A stretch of 64,000 bases of DNA from Actinopolyspora biskrensis. Lineage in GTDB: Bacteria > Actinomycetota > Actinomycetes > Mycobacteriales > Pseudonocardiaceae. Position numbers and translations under genes: made by a program. This document shows positions 10,123-20,359 of the stretch, piece by piece. The first letter of the stretch is position 1; each line of letters opens with the position of its first letter. The stretch spans positions 186,001 to 250,000 of the forward strand of contig NZ_JACBYW010000002.1 in NCBI RefSeq assembly GCF_013408175.1, written 5' to 3'. The notes under the pieces are model-generated. The model was not told the origin of the DNA, searched no databases, and saw only the letters and a program-made list of their open reading frames with translations.

Positions 10123-11040
10123 TCAGATCAGGTTCGCGCGCTTGTAGAACCAGGTCGATGCCTTGGTGAGCAGTCCGGCGGAGCTGAGGAACTCCATCAG
10201 TCCGGAGCAGCTGGAACGCAGCAGCGACTTGTGGTGCTGGTTGTTCTTCGCCTCGCGGACGGCCCGCTTCACGTCCAGTCCCGCGTTCTCGTAGACCTTC
10301 TTGTTGACCATGCTGGTGACGATGAAGTACGAGGCGATGGCCACGACCAGGGAGTTGATCTGCTTGCGCAGCGGTCCGGCCTTCTCCAGGCGTTCCTTGG
10401 TCTCCTGCCTGGCGAACTTCATGTGCCGTGATTCCTCGACCACGTGGATGTTGTTGACGGTGCGGACGAAAGGCACCACCCGCTCGTCCCGCATCCAGTC
10501 CCGCTGCATCACGTCGAGAACTTCCTCGGCGACCAGGATCGCGGCGTAGGCGGCCTCGCCGAACGCGAGTGCCTTGAACACGCGACCGAGTTCGATGACT
10601 CCTCTGGGCGGGCGGTAGGCGGGAGCACGCAGTTTCGCGGCTCCGCGCGCGAACATGATGGAGTGCCGGCACTCGTCGGCGATCTCGGTCAACGCCCACT
10701 GGAAGGACGGGTCGGTCGGGTCCTTCGCGTAGAAGTCCCGCAGCATCATCTGCTGCAGGATCATCTCGAACCAGATCCCGGTGCTGGCGACCGACGCCGC
10801 CTCCTGACGGGTCAGCTCGCGCTGTTGCTCCGGGGTCATCTCCTTCCAGTAGGCCGTGCCGTAGAGGGTGCTCCACTCGGGGCTCGTTCCGTGGTAGTTC
10901 GTGTCGAGCGGCGTGTCCCAGTCGACCTCCTGAGCGGGGTCGTAGGACAGGGTCTCCGAGGAGTCGAGCAGCCTGCGGGCGACGTCGTCCCGATCGGACG
11001 CGGGGGAGGTCGCTTCGGAGCCGGTGATGCTGCTGGTCAT
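10123..11040 (-). CDS. AurF-family diiron N-oxygenase-like protein
   Basis: A 305-residue helical protein with two ferritin-like iron motifs: ADECRHSIMFA (ExxH, about residue 136) and EESRHMKFA (ExxH, about residue 208). Further acidic ligands are likely in the helices around WFEMILQQM and VAEEVLD. It resembles the p-aminobenzoate N-oxygenase AurF family, diiron enzymes that oxidise amines or other substrates with ferredoxin-supplied electrons. The substrate is unknown; no biosynthetic cluster surrounds it, and pairing with fprB suggests a housekeeping role. ATG at 11040 has GGGATCTCCC just upstream. Transcription starts in the palindrome-rich region at 11041-11101. Confidence 0.82.
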   Translation of the reverse strand: MTSSITGSEATSPASDRDDVARRLLDSSETLSYDPAQEVDWDTPLDTNYHGTSPEWSTLYGTAYWKEMTPEQQRELTRQEAASVASTGIWFEMILQQMMLRDFYAKDPTDPSFQWALTEIADECRHSIMFARGAAKLRAPAYRPPRGVIELGRVFKALAFGEAAYAAILVAEEVLDVMQRDWMRDERVVPFVRTVNNIHVVEESRHMKFARQETKERLEKAGPLRKQINSLVVAIASYFIVTSMVNKKVYENAGLDVKRAVREAKNNQHHKSLLRSSCSGLMEFLSSAGLLTKASTWFYKRANLI

Positions 11041-11065
11041 GGGATCTCCCTGAAACGGTGTTCGG

Positions 11066-11101
11066 GTGTTACCGGCGGTTAGGGGTTACTGAAGGTAACA
11101 C
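11066..11101. promoter_or_regulatory. Candidate operator upstream of the AurF-like/fprB operon
   Basis: GTGTTACC (11066-11073) and GGTAACAC (11094-11101) are exact inverted repeats. Between them GTTAC (11085-11089) forms a second dyad with GTAAC (11095-11099). Nested GTTAC/GTAAC half-sites of this kind are typical TetR-family operators. No regulator gene adjoins it, so the cognate protein is unknown. Confidence 0.55.
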
Positions 11102-11352
11102 TTATTCAACCGATGCGACGAGATCCCGGTCACTGTGATGTGAGACACCCCGGCTCGGGGTGGGAGCGTGCGCGGCTGGGGCACTCGGTCCGCGCGGTTC
11201 CGTGAAGATCGGGTGGCTGGGCCGGATGCGGTGCGGGGCCGCAGGGCACGTGGCTGCGGGGTGCTGCTCGAGATGCTCCGCAACCCTTCGGAGGCACCGA
11301 TTCGGCCGCCGGTTCCACGGCCCGCAGACCGGGTCCCAGAACGACTTCTGAG
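11102..11352. other. Intergenic stretch between the AurF-like gene and the anchored secreted protein
   Basis: Together with its flanks this gap spans 11041-11409. Beyond the operator at 11066-11101 and the hairpin at 11353-11381, I see no convincing gene or RNA. It must hold the upstream promoter elements of the minus-strand AurF-like gene. Confidence 0.35.
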
Positions 11353-11381
11353 CGAACCCGCCCGGATGCCGGACGGGTTCG
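11353..11381 (-). terminator. Hairpin terminator of the anchored secreted protein gene
   Basis: CGAACCCG-C-CCGG, loop ATG, CCGG-A-CGGGTTCG: a two-part stem of 8 and 4 bp with one mismatch. It starts about 29 nt past the minus-strand stop at 11410. Confidence 0.65.
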
Positions 11382-11409
11382 CGTGCCGAGGAAGGTTTTC
11401 GAGCGCCTT

Positions 11410-12381
11410 TCAGATCAGCCGCAACGACCTGAGTGAGCGGTTGACCTTTTCCGGGGCGACGCTGCCGACGGCTTCCTGATCGGCGATGCCGATCATGACC
11501 ACGTTCTCCTGCTGACTGGGCAGGGCTATGGCGCCGATGTAGGTGGAGGGCGAATCGCACGGTCCCGGATCGGCTGGGGTGATCGTTCCGGACAGGAACG
11601 TCCCCTCGAGCGCTCCTCCGTCCAGAGAGGCCTGCTGCGGACTGTCCAGTTCGGTACGTGGTCCGGTACCGTCCGAGGAGGACCAGCCCAGCCTGGCCAC
11701 GCGGCGCAGCACCGTCTCGGCAGCGGATTCGGCGTTCGGTTCCTTGATCGACGTCAGCCCGACCACGGCCCGGTACGAGGACGACGCCTGCGAGCAGAAC
11801 CCGTCCAGGTAGGTCGAGTAGTTGCTCATCGTCAGTCGTTCGCCGGAGTCGTTCTCGAAGCCGGTTATTCCCTCGTGGTCGGTCTCCCATATCGGGGGAA
11901 CGTCGTAGGCGACTCCGGCGTCGCCGATGGGGACGGACTGCCATCCCGGCTCCACCGGGGTGAGGCTGGTGCTAGTGGGAGCGCTCGTGGTGGGAGCGCT
12001 CGTGGAGGGCGACGTGCTCGCTGCCGAGCTCTGCCGGTCATCACCGGTCTTCACCAGCACGAGGGTGGTGATGATGACGATGATGCTGGCCACGGCCGTG
12101 GAGGCCACGGCGATGGTGGGCCCGTAACTCCGCTTCGGTGGGGCCTGGGGAGCCGGTCCGAAACCGGTTCCCGGTTCGGTGCCGGAGGCGGCGAAGGACT
12201 GATACCCCGAGGTTTCCGGATTGCCGGAGACGTTCGCACCCGGCAGGGAGTGCCCGCCCCGGTACTGCTGATAGTCGTGGCCGGACGCCCCGTCGAGGGG
12301 GTGTCCGCTCAACGGGTCGTAGTATTGCCGGCCTCCACCGTCCGCTCCGTACTGGTTGTTCGGCCCACCAGGTAACGACAT
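11410..12381 (-). CDS. Membrane-anchored extracytoplasmic protein of unknown function
   Basis: 323 residues. A Gly/Gln/Tyr-rich cytoplasmic tail of about 85 residues is followed by one transmembrane helix (IAVASTAVASIIVIITTLVLV), a Ser/Thr/Pro linker and a folded outer domain of about 185 residues with a cysteine pair (GFCSQA and PGPCDSP). This type II layout is common for actinobacterial surface proteins. No catalytic motif is visible and I cannot name the domain. ATG at 12381 has an AGGA about 10 nt upstream. It is transcribed alone, between a LON-domain gene and the AurF-like operon. Confidence 0.8.
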   Translation of the reverse strand: MSLPGGPNNQYGADGGGRQYYDPLSGHPLDGASGHDYQQYRGGHSLPGANVSGNPETSGYQSFAASGTEPGTGFGPAPQAPPKRSYGPTIAVASTAVASIIVIITTLVLVKTGDDRQSSAASTSPSTSAPTTSAPTSTSLTPVEPGWQSVPIGDAGVAYDVPPIWETDHEGITGFENDSGERLTMSNYSTYLDGFCSQASSSYRAVVGLTSIKEPNAESAAETVLRRVARLGWSSSDGTGPRTELDSPQQASLDGGALEGTFLSGTITPADPGPCDSPSTYIGAIALPSQQENVVMIGIADQEAVGSVAPEKVNRSLRSLRLI

Positions 12382-12530
12382 GGTCCGAGATCCTAGTAGG
12401 AGCCGGTCGGCTCGGTTGGCGAGACGGCCGCTTCAGCGGAAGCGCCCGCCGGTTCGCGGGGCGGGCGCCCCTCGACAGCGATGTGTGTCGCGGGCCCTGC
12501 CGCCCTGCCCCGGGGTCGGGGCGCTCGAAC

Positions 12531-12548
12531 CCGGAATGCGGATTCCGG
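12531..12548 (-). terminator. Hairpin between the LON-domain gene and the anchored protein gene
   Basis: CCGGAAT (12531-12537), loop GCGG, ATTCCGG (12542-12548): a perfect 7-bp stem about 70 nt past the minus-strand stop at 12617. Nothing else is recognisable between 12382 and 12616. Confidence 0.5.
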
Positions 12549-12616
12549 AACGGGTCCGACAGGTACACCGGCGAGTCGACGGGACCGCTCGGGGCGACCG
12601 GACTCGAACGGAGGGA

Positions 12617-13297
12617 TCAGTTGTGGCCCGCGTGTTCGGCGAACTCGGACAGCTGTGCCGGCACGGCCCGGAGTCTGCGGACGAACTCCGTCTCCCGGTT
12701 GATCAGCGACCTGACCCTGCGCAACCGCAACAGCGGGTCGGTCTCGGCCAGCAGGTTCTGCCGGTCGTCCGGGCTCAGCACACAGCTTTCCGCCAGTCCG
12801 TAGGCCAGGTCGGCGGTGTCGGCGTCCTCGGGAGGGGAGGTGCTGCCCTCGACCCGCAGCCCCGTGGCGAGATACCGCTCGTGCGCGGCACGCGCCGAGG
12901 CCGCGAGGCGGTCCCTGAGCTGTTCGGAGTCCTGGTCCGGTTCCGTGTCCGGCAGCCATTCCACCCGTGCCATCAGGTAGGGGGCGGCCTCGGTGTCCAG
13001 CTGCAGCAGTCGGAACCTGTGCTCGCCGCTGCTCGTGGTGTCGTAGCGCCCCTCGGGAAGTTGCTGTATCTCGCCCATCCGGGCCGAACACCCCACGTCG
13101 TACATGGCGTCGACGTTGTCCTCGCCGACTTCCCAGCCCTGCCTGATCCCGACCACGCCGAATCTGCGCCCGGGGACCACCTCGTTGACCAGATCCTGTA
13201 CGAGCTGGCGGTAACGTGCCTCGAAGATGTGCAGTGGCAGCGAGCCACCGGGCAGCAGCACGTTCCCCAGCGGGAACAACGGGAGAGTCTCAGTCAC
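12617..13297 (-). CDS. LON N-terminal substrate-binding domain protein
   Basis: 226 residues opening with LPLFPLGNVLLPGGSLPLHI and FEARYRQLV, the signature of the LON substrate-binding domain (PF02190). The ATPase and protease domains of true Lon are absent, so this is a stand-alone domain protein. Such proteins are widespread in actinobacteria and have no assigned function; substrate recognition in protein turnover is only suggested by homology. GTG at 13297 is preceded by TAGGTT and then GGAGGC, so it may be read from a leaderless or near-leaderless mRNA. Confidence 0.85.
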   Translation of the reverse strand: MTETLPLFPLGNVLLPGGSLPLHIFEARYRQLVQDLVNEVVPGRRFGVVGIRQGWEVGEDNVDAMYDVGCSARMGEIQQLPEGRYDTTSSGEHRFRLLQLDTEAAPYLMARVEWLPDTEPDQDSEQLRDRLAASARAAHERYLATGLRVEGSTSPPEDADTADLAYGLAESCVLSPDDRQNLLAETDPLLRLRRVRSLINRETEFVRRLRAVPAQLSEFAEHAGHN

Positions 13298-13303
13298 GCC
13301 TCC

Positions 13304-13309
13304 AACCTA
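13304..13309 (-). promoter_or_regulatory. -10 element of the LON-domain gene
   Basis: TAGGTT on the minus strand, 6 nt before the GTG start. This is the spacing seen at several genes in this window and implies transcription starting at or next to the start codon. Confidence 0.45.
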
Positions 13310-13459
13310 CTTGTCCGGGGCCACGGCTGACCAACCGATCGGAGCGGTTCACCGGTCCGTGATCCTCTCGGGAGTCCGCTCGGTGTGGCTCGCTCGACGG
13401 GGCTCTCCGGCCGAGTCGTGGGTTGGATCGAGGGCTTTGAACAGGTCGCCCGCACCGGA

Positions 13460-14173
13460 TCACCCCGGCGGTCGGAGCACGGCGAAGGCGTCGGTGATCT
13501 GCAGGTCGCGCGAGGTGAAGCGGAACAGTGCGGGAGGACGTCCACCGGAGGGGCCCGCCGCGACGGTCTGGCCGGTCGCCTCCAGGGCGCCGCGCCGGGA
13601 CAGCACGCGCTGCAGGTTCGTGGCCGACACGCGGTATCCGAGCGCCGCCGAGTAGATGTCCCTGAGTTCGGAGACGGTGAACTTCGGCGGGGCCAGGGCG
13701 AATCCGATGTTGGTGTAGGAGAGCTTGGCCCGCAGGCGTTCCCGCGCGGCCAACAGGATTCCCTCGTGGTCGAACGCGGTCTCCGGGAGGGAGTCGACGG
13801 GATGCCAGCAGGTGTCGTCCGGAAGTTCCGGGTCCGTGTCGGAGGGGATCAGTCCCAGGAAGGCCGTTGCCACGGTCCGGCTTCCCGGAATGCGGTCCGG
13901 GGAGCTGAACACCGAAAGTTGCTCGACGTGCGTGAGCTCCCGCACGTCGACCTTCTCGGCCAGCTGTCTGCGGATGGAGTATTCCACCGTTTCGTCGGGA
14001 CCGAGTCTGCCGCCGGGCAGGGACCAGCGGTTCGGGTGGGGAGGTTTGGCGCGCTGCCACAACAGCGCCTGCAGCCGGTTCGCCCGTATCCGCAGTACGC
14101 CCGCGAGCACCTCGTGGCCCGTCGGTGTCACATTCGGGTGATCCCTGCGGGGTTCCGTGTTACTATGGGACAC
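13460..14173 (-). CDS. nrtR: NUDIX-domain transcriptional regulator NrtR (NAD biosynthesis repressor)
   Basis: N-terminal NUDIX-like domain ([20 protein letters not shown], then [21 protein letters not shown]) and a C-terminal winged helix ([19 protein letters not shown]) ending RPPALFRF. The NUDIX box is degenerate, as expected when the domain senses ADP-ribose or NAD-derived ligands rather than hydrolysing. It is divergent from nadABC, the known target of this family in actinobacteria. GTG at 14173 sits 7 nt after a TACAAT -10, pointing to leaderless translation; GTG at 14131, behind AGGGA, would give 223 residues and is equally possible. Confidence 0.88.
   Translation of the reverse strand: MSHSNTEPRRDHPNVTPTGHEVLAGVLRIRANRLQALLWQRAKPPHPNRWSLPGGRLGPDETVEYSIRRQLAEKVDVRELTHVEQLSVFSSPDRIPGSRTVATAFLGLIPSDTDPELPDDTCWHPVDSLPETAFDHEGILLAARERLRAKLSYTNIGFALAPPKFTVSELRDIYSAALGYRVSATNLQRVLSRRGALEATGQTVAAGPSGGRPPALFRFTSRDLQITDAFAVLRPPG
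14161..14166 (+). promoter_or_regulatory. -10 element of the nadABC operon
   Basis: TACTAT places the transcription start near 14173, at the left edge of the operator. No good -35 is visible. The leader before nadA would be about 120 nt. Confidence 0.45.
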
Positions 14174-14196
14174 GTTTTCGATTGTAAGACGAAAAC
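14174..14196. promoter_or_regulatory. NrtR operator shared by nrtR and nadABC
   Basis: Perfect dyad GTTTTCG (14174-14180) and CGAAAAC (14190-14196) around a 9-nt A+T-rich core that contains the nrtR -10 TACAAT (14186-14181, minus strand). One bound repressor would block both promoters. The position and form match NrtR regulation of nad genes; the binding itself is inferred. Confidence 0.72.
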
Positions 14197-14293
14197 CCTG
14201 ATCGGAAAATCAGGAGACCGACGACCCGGCGGGCGCCGGGTCTCGCGGGGAATCGGCGCGATGGTCGGCCACCGCGCCGGTGAGGAGGAGGAC

Positions 14294-15366
<1,073 letters not shown>

Positions 15367-15370
<4 letters not shown>

Positions 15371-16971
15371 CCTGGCGGGCGAAGGCCGACCTGCTGGTGG
15401 TCGGCACCGGAGTGGCCGGGTTGACCGCCGCGCTGCGTGCCCGTGAGCTCGGAATGCGCGTGCTCGTGGTCGGCAAGGACGCGGCAGCCGTCGGGAACAC
15501 CGCGTGGGCGCAGGGCGGTATCGCCGTGGTGCGCCCCGAGGAGAGGGACGCGGACGACAGCGTGCGGCGGCACGTGCGGGACACGCTCGAGGCCGGCGCC
15601 GGGTTGTGCGATCCCGAGGCGGTGCGCAGCATCCTGGAGGACGGGGCCACGGCGATGCGCCGGTTGCGGGACACCGGGGCGCGTTTCGACACGACCGGGG
15701 ACGGAGCGCTGTCGCGGACCCGCGAGGGCGGGCACAGCGCTTTCCGCGTCGTGCACGCCGGAGGGGACGCCACGGGTGCGGAGGTGCAGCGTGCGTTGAA
15801 CGACGCCGCTTCCTCCGAAGGCATCCCGGTGCTGGAGCAGCACTGCGTCGTGGAGCTGCTGCACACCGAAGGTGGTGCTGTGGGCGGAGCACTCGTGCTG
15901 GACGAGGGGGGAAGACCCGGTGTGATCCAGGCTTCGGCCGTGCTGCTGGCCACTGGCGGGTTCGGGCAGCTGTACCGGGCCACTACGAACCCCGAGGTCG
16001 CCACCGGCGACGGGATAGCCCTGGCACTGCGTGCCGGCGCGTCCGTGGCCGATCTGGAGTTCGTCCAGTTCCACCCCACGGCGCTGCGCTCCGAGGCCCG
16101 GGATTCGGGGAGGCGCCCACTGGTGACCGAGGCCCTGCGGGGCGAGGGAGCGGTGCTGGTCGACGTCCACGGCCACCGGGTGATGCGCGGGGTGCACCCG
16201 GCGGAGGAGCTGGCCCCGCGCGACGTGGTAGCCGCGGCCATCGACAGGAGGATGGCCGAGACCGGTGCGGACTCGGTCCACCTGGACGCGACGTGCCTGG
16301 GTCCGGCGCTGCCGGAGCGCTTCCCCACGGTTTACGCCGCGTGCCGCGCGGAGGGGATCGATCCCGCAGTGGAGCCGGTGCCCGTCACCACGGCCGCGCA
16401 CTACTCCTGCGGCGGCATCGTGACCACTGTGGATGGCAGAACCGAGATGCCCGGGCTGTACGCGGCGGGAGAGGTGGCCAGGACGGGGCTGCACGGGGCG
16501 AACAGGCTGGCCTCGAACAGCCTGCTCGAGGGGCTGGTGCTGGCGACCCGTGCGGCCGAGGCAGCGCAGCGGGACCTCCACCGGGGGCCGGCCGGGCGGA
16601 AGTTGCTCGACTCCGGAGCGCTGCCCGCCGCCCCGGTGGTCGACCGCGCCACCCTGCGAGCGGTCATGAGCGCTCACGCCGGGATCGAACGTGATGCCGC
16701 CGGGCTGGCCGAAGCCCGTGAACGGCTGGACGAGGCGTCCGTGGTGCGTCCACTGCGGACGCGGGAGAACGTGGAGGACGCCTCCCTCACCCTGACGGCG
16801 TACGCGCTGCTCGCCTCGGCCGCCGAACGTGCCGAGTCCCGGGGATGCCATCGTCGGCGCGACCACCCGGACACCGACGATCGCCACTGGCGTCGTGGCA
16901 ATGCGTTGCGGCTCGACGTGTCCGGTTGGTTGATCCGTTCCGCTTCCGGGGAAATGAGGGCAGTCGCGTGA
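15367..16971 (+). CDS. nadB: L-aspartate oxidase
   Basis: FAD enzyme that oxidises L-aspartate to iminoaspartate for NadA. The 534-residue protein begins with the dinucleotide fold [19 protein letters not shown] and has the flavoprotein motifs [11 protein letters not shown] and [10 protein letters not shown]. The active-site region [15 protein letters not shown] and [20 protein letters not shown] agree with the succinate dehydrogenase/aspartate oxidase family. The start overlaps the nadA stop and the stop overlaps nadC by GTGA, indicating tight translational coupling. Confidence 0.96.
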
Positions 16972-17855
16972 ACCTCGCAGAGGCCACAGTTCGAAACCTG
17001 CGTACCGCGGGGCTGGACCCCGCCGAATCCGAGGTGCTGGTTCGGGCCGCACTGGCCGAGGACCTCAGGTACGGTCCGGACGCCACCACCGCGGCCACCG
17101 TTCCGGACGAGAACGTCGCCACGGCCGGGTTCAACACCCGCGCCGACGGGGTACTGGCCGGGCTTCCCCTGGTGCTGGCCGTGCTGGACGAGGTGGTCGG
17201 TCCGGAACGGTACCGGGTGGACAGCGCAGGCGCCGACGGTGCGCCGGTACGCGCGGGTGAGTGCGTGCTGTCGGTCCGGGCCCCGGTGCGTCCCCTGCTC
17301 ACGGCGGAACGGACCGCGTTGAACCTGCTGGGGCACCTTTCCGGGATCGCCACCGCGACGGCGGACTGGGTCGCTGCGGTCGGGGGGACGGGGTGCGTCG
17401 TCCGCGACAGCCGCAAGACGACACCGGGTATCAGGGTTCCCCAGAAGTACGCGGTGCGCTGCGGTGGGGGGAGCAACCACCGGTTCGGGCTGGGGGACGC
17501 GATGCTCGTCAAGGACAACCACGTGGCCGCGGCCGGATCGGCCGGTGCCGCGCTGCGCGCGTGCAGGGAACACGCTCCCGAGCTCCCGCTGGAAGTGGAG
17601 GTCGGCGAGCTGGCCGAACTCGACGAGGTGCTGGCCGAGTCCCCCGAACTCGTGCTGCTGGACAACTTCACGCCCGCGGACTGCGCCGAAGCGGTCCGCC
17701 GCGCGGCTGCCACCTCTCCCGGGACCGGGCTGGAGGCCTCCGGGGGGCTGACCCTCGAGTCCGCATCCGCCTACGCGAAGACCGGGGTGCACTACCTGGC
17801 GGTCGGAGCGCTGACCCATTCCGCCCCGGTGCTGGACATAGGGCTGGACATGTGA
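16968..17855 (+). CDS. nadC: Nicotinate-nucleotide pyrophosphorylase (quinolinate phosphoribosyltransferase)
   Basis: Converts quinolinate and PRPP to nicotinate mononucleotide, closing the de novo NAD route. 295 residues. The PRPP and quinolinate sites are visible in RDSRKTTPGIR, KYAVRCGGGSNHRFGL, VKDNHV and LEASGGLT near the C-terminus. The GTG start overlaps the nadB stop. It ends the operon at a strong hairpin shared with the convergent ndh gene. Confidence 0.97.
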   Translation: MNLAEATVRNLRTAGLDPAESEVLVRAALAEDLRYGPDATTAATVPDENVATAGFNTRADGVLAGLPLVLAVLDEVVGPERYRVDSAGADGAPVRAGECVLSVRAPVRPLLTAERTALNLLGHLSGIATATADWVAAVGGTGCVVRDSRKTTPGIRVPQKYAVRCGGGSNHRFGLGDAMLVKDNHVAAAGSAGAALRACREHAPELPLEVEVGELAELDEVLAESPELVLLDNFTPADCAEAVRRAAATSPGTGLEASGGLTLESASAYAKTGVHYLAVGALTHSAPVLDIGLDM

Positions 17856-17867
17856 GTCCCGGGCGGA

Positions 17868-17885
17868 TCCTCCCCGAGGGGAGGA
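17868..17885. terminator. Bidirectional terminator between nadC and ndh
   Basis: TCCTCCCC and GGGGAGGA are exact complements (17868-17875 and 17878-17885) in the 35-nt gap between convergent genes; in practice a 7-bp stem with a CGAG loop. Confidence 0.7.
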
Positions 17886-17890
17886 CGGGG

Positions 17891-19231
17891 TCAGCTCTGG
17901 GACGAAGTCGTCGCGGAGGACTCCTCGCCGCGCAGGTCGGGAACCTCGGGCGAGGAGGTGTCCAACGGCACGGTCCCGGAGCGGACCATTCCGAGCTGGA
18001 CGCACTGCCGTTCCGCCGCCGCCTCCAGAGCCCAGTCGACCGCCACCCGCAGCCGGTTCGCGGGCATCGCCATCAGGTGGTAGCCACGTGTGACCACCTT
18101 GGCCGGGAAACCCGACATCGGGATGTGCAGTGGGTTCGCCGCGGCCTGGTGCGCCCCGAGGTCCACCACGAAGCCGAGGTCGCGGTGCCGGTATCCCTTC
18201 GGCGTGCCGTCGCGCAGCGAGGCGACCACGTTGCTCGCGGCGAGCTTGCCCTGGCGCGTCGCGTGCTGGGCGGTCATGGCCGTGAGACCGCCGGGATTGC
18301 CGCGGTCCGGCACCCCCGCCGCGTCGCCGCAGGCGAAGATCCGGGGGTATCCGGGCACGTTGAGCGTCTCGTCGACCGCGATCCTGCCCTCCCTGGTCTC
18401 CAGACCGAGGGACTCCACGAGCGGATCGGGCCGGACGCCCACGCACCAGATCAGCGAGTGGGTGGGCACGTACTGCCCGTTGTCGAGCGTGACCCCGTTC
18501 GTCCCGGCTTCCTCGATCGAGGTCTCGGTAAGCAGCTCGACCCCGCGCGCACGCAACACGTCGGTGGCCGCCCTGGACAACCGCTGGTCGAGCCCGGGAA
18601 GCAGCCTCGGAGCCACGTCGAGCAACTTCCAACGTATCGACTGGTTGGCCAGCTCGGGGTGGCGGTTGGCCAGCATCCTGGTGAAGTCCGGACCCTGGGC
18701 GGCGATCTCGGTGCCGGTGTAGCCCGCACCGACCACCACGAAGGTGCAGCGTGCGTCCCGCTCCGCCTGGTCGGTGGTGGTGGCGGCCAGTTCGATCTGC
18801 CGCGTGACGTGGTCGCGGAAGTACAGCGCCTCCGGGATCCCCCGGAAACCGTGCCCGTGCGTGGCGACTCCGGGGATCGGGAGCAGCTTGTTCACACTTC
18901 CCGCGGCGAGTATCAGCTGGTCGAAGGAGAGCCGTCCCGGGGTGTCCTCGGGGTCGGTGTAGACGATCTCCTGGTGGTCGGGGTCGACCGAGGTGACCTC
19001 GCCGAGCACCAGTCGGACCCGTGGCAGTGTTCCCGGCAGTGACACGGTGATCGCGCGGGGGTCGAGAATCCCGGCAGCCACTTCCGGCAGCAGCGGCAGG
19101 TACAGGAAGTAGTCGGTTGGATTGACGAGGACGATCTCCACCTCTTCCCGACGCGTCTCCTCGGCGAGGCGCTCGGCCGCGTGGTAACCGGCGAATCCTC
19201 CGCCCACGATCACTACTCGGTTGCGTCCCAT
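17891..19231 (-). CDS. ndh: Type II NADH dehydrogenase
   Basis: Single-subunit, non-proton-pumping NADH:quinone oxidoreductase at the inner face of the membrane. 446 residues: FAD fold VVIVGGGFAGYHAAERL at the start, NADH fold TFVVVGAGYTGTEIAAQG near residue 165, FAD-contact motif RIFACGDAAGVPD, and quinone-side LTAMTAQHATRQGKLAASNV. The C-terminal amphipathic region is followed by a Ser/Glu-rich tail. ATG at 19231 is chosen because the FAD fold starts at once; an in-frame start at 19318 would add 29 atypical residues. It follows the nitrilase-like gene on the same strand, 133 nt apart. Confidence 0.92.
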   Translation of the reverse strand: MGRNRVVIVGGGFAGYHAAERLAEETRREEVEIVLVNPTDYFLYLPLLPEVAAGILDPRAITVSLPGTLPRVRLVLGEVTSVDPDHQEIVYTDPEDTPGRLSFDQLILAAGSVNKLLPIPGVATHGHGFRGIPEALYFRDHVTRQIELAATTTDQAERDARCTFVVVGAGYTGTEIAAQGPDFTRMLANRHPELANQSIRWKLLDVAPRLLPGLDQRLSRAATDVLRARGVELLTETSIEEAGTNGVTLDNGQYVPTHSLIWCVGVRPDPLVESLGLETREGRIAVDETLNVPGYPRIFACGDAAGVPDRGNPGGLTAMTAQHATRQGKLAASNVVASLRDGTPKGYRHRDLGFVVDLGAHQAAANPLHIPMSGFPAKVVTRGYHLMAMPANRLRVAVDWALEAAAERQCVQLGMVRSGTVPLDTSSPEVPDLRGEESSATTSSQS

Positions 19232-19364
19232 CGTGTCCCCAACTGTTCGGCTCCGTCGGTTCCCCCATACCCGCTGGGGAACTCGATCAAACCGATCTCG
19301 GGTCACACGGCCGGGCAAGGGAGCGACCGGGTTCCGTTCCGGGAGTGGATCCGAGTACCCGGGA

Positions 19365-20156
19365 TCAGAACTTCCTGTTGGCCAGCACGGGGATCGACTC
19401 CCGGGCCTGCTCGGCCCGTTCCGGTGCGATGTCGGTGATCAGCACGTCGGGTTCGGCTTCCAGCTGGTCGTGGATCTCCCCGTAGGGAGTGACCACCGTG
19501 CTGTAGCCGATACCGGTGGGGGCCTTGGCCGCCGGTTCCCTCCCGATGCTGCGTGGGTCGGCCTGTCCACAGGCGACCACCCAGGAGGTCGAGTCGAGCG
19601 CCCTGGCGCGGGTGAGCAGTTCCCACTGCGCGCGCTTACCGCTGCCCGCTCCCCAGGAAGCCGCCGTGACCAGCACCGAGGCGCCCTGTTCGGCCAGGGT
19701 CGTGTACAGCCCGGGGAAACGGACGTCGTAGCAGGTGGTCAGTCCGACGGTGGCGCTGGGCAACCGAACAGTCAGTGGCTGCTCGCCGGGGGAGACCGTG
19801 CGGGACTCCGTGAACCCGAACGCGTCGTAAAGGTGGATCTTGTCGTAACGCGTCCGCCGGCCGGGACCGGTGACCAGCAGCGTGTTGGTGACCCGTCCGT
19901 CCTCGGTCGGGGTGAACATGCCCGCGACCACGGTGACGCCCGCATCGGCGGCCAGCCTGCCGACCTCCCCGGCCCACGGGCCGTCCAGGGGCTCTGCCAG
20001 CGGTGCCAGTGGAACCCCGAAGCAGGCCATGGTGGCTTCGGGGAACACCGCCAGTTCCGCGCCGGCCTCGCCGGCGCGCCGCACACCGCCGGCCACGAGT
20101 TCGAGATTCGCGTCCGGTTCCGGAGTGGACGATATTTGGCACAGTGCTATTCGCAC
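19365..20156 (-). CDS. Carbon-nitrogen hydrolase (nitrilase superfamily)
   Basis: 263-residue amidase-type enzyme with the Glu-Lys-Cys catalytic triad: FPEATM (Glu near 42), YDKIHLYD (Lys near 107) and TTCYDVRFPG (Cys near 142). The compact length matches omega-amidase/Nit2-like and related small amidases; the substrate cannot be assigned. GTG at 20156 follows GGGAGGT. It is divergent from the peptide-type ABC operon and could share its promoter region. Confidence 0.88.
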   Translation of the reverse strand: MRIALCQISSTPEPDANLELVAGGVRRAGEAGAELAVFPEATMACFGVPLAPLAEPLDGPWAGEVGRLAADAGVTVVAGMFTPTEDGRVTNTLLVTGPGRRTRYDKIHLYDAFGFTESRTVSPGEQPLTVRLPSATVGLTTCYDVRFPGLYTTLAEQGASVLVTAASWGAGSGKRAQWELLTRARALDSTSWVVACGQADPRSIGREPAAKAPTGIGYSTVVTPYGEIHDQLEAEPDVLITDIAPERAEQARESIPVLANRKF

Positions 20157-20323
20157 GTGGCTACCTCCCGCTGTGGCCGTGCCTACGGCTCCATGGTCCC
20201 ATCCCGGCGACCCCGAGGGGAACGTGCTCAGGGGGACCGGCCCCTCCGGCAGGCTCGCCCCGGTGCTCGGAAGGTCACGTCGCCGTGGGAACGATGGATG
20301 GGAGTAGGCAAGATCTCATCGTG

Positions 20324-20353
20324 TTGCCAGTGAGTTGCAGCAATGTCTAGAGT
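20324..20353 (+). promoter_or_regulatory. Promoter of the ABC importer operon (leaderless)
   Basis: TTGCCA (20324-20329) and TAGAGT (20348-20353) are spaced by 18 nt. TAGAGT is 6 nt from the GTG start at 20360 and there is no ribosome binding site, so the mRNA probably begins at the start codon. Confidence 0.5.
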
Positions 20354-20359
20354 TTCGGC

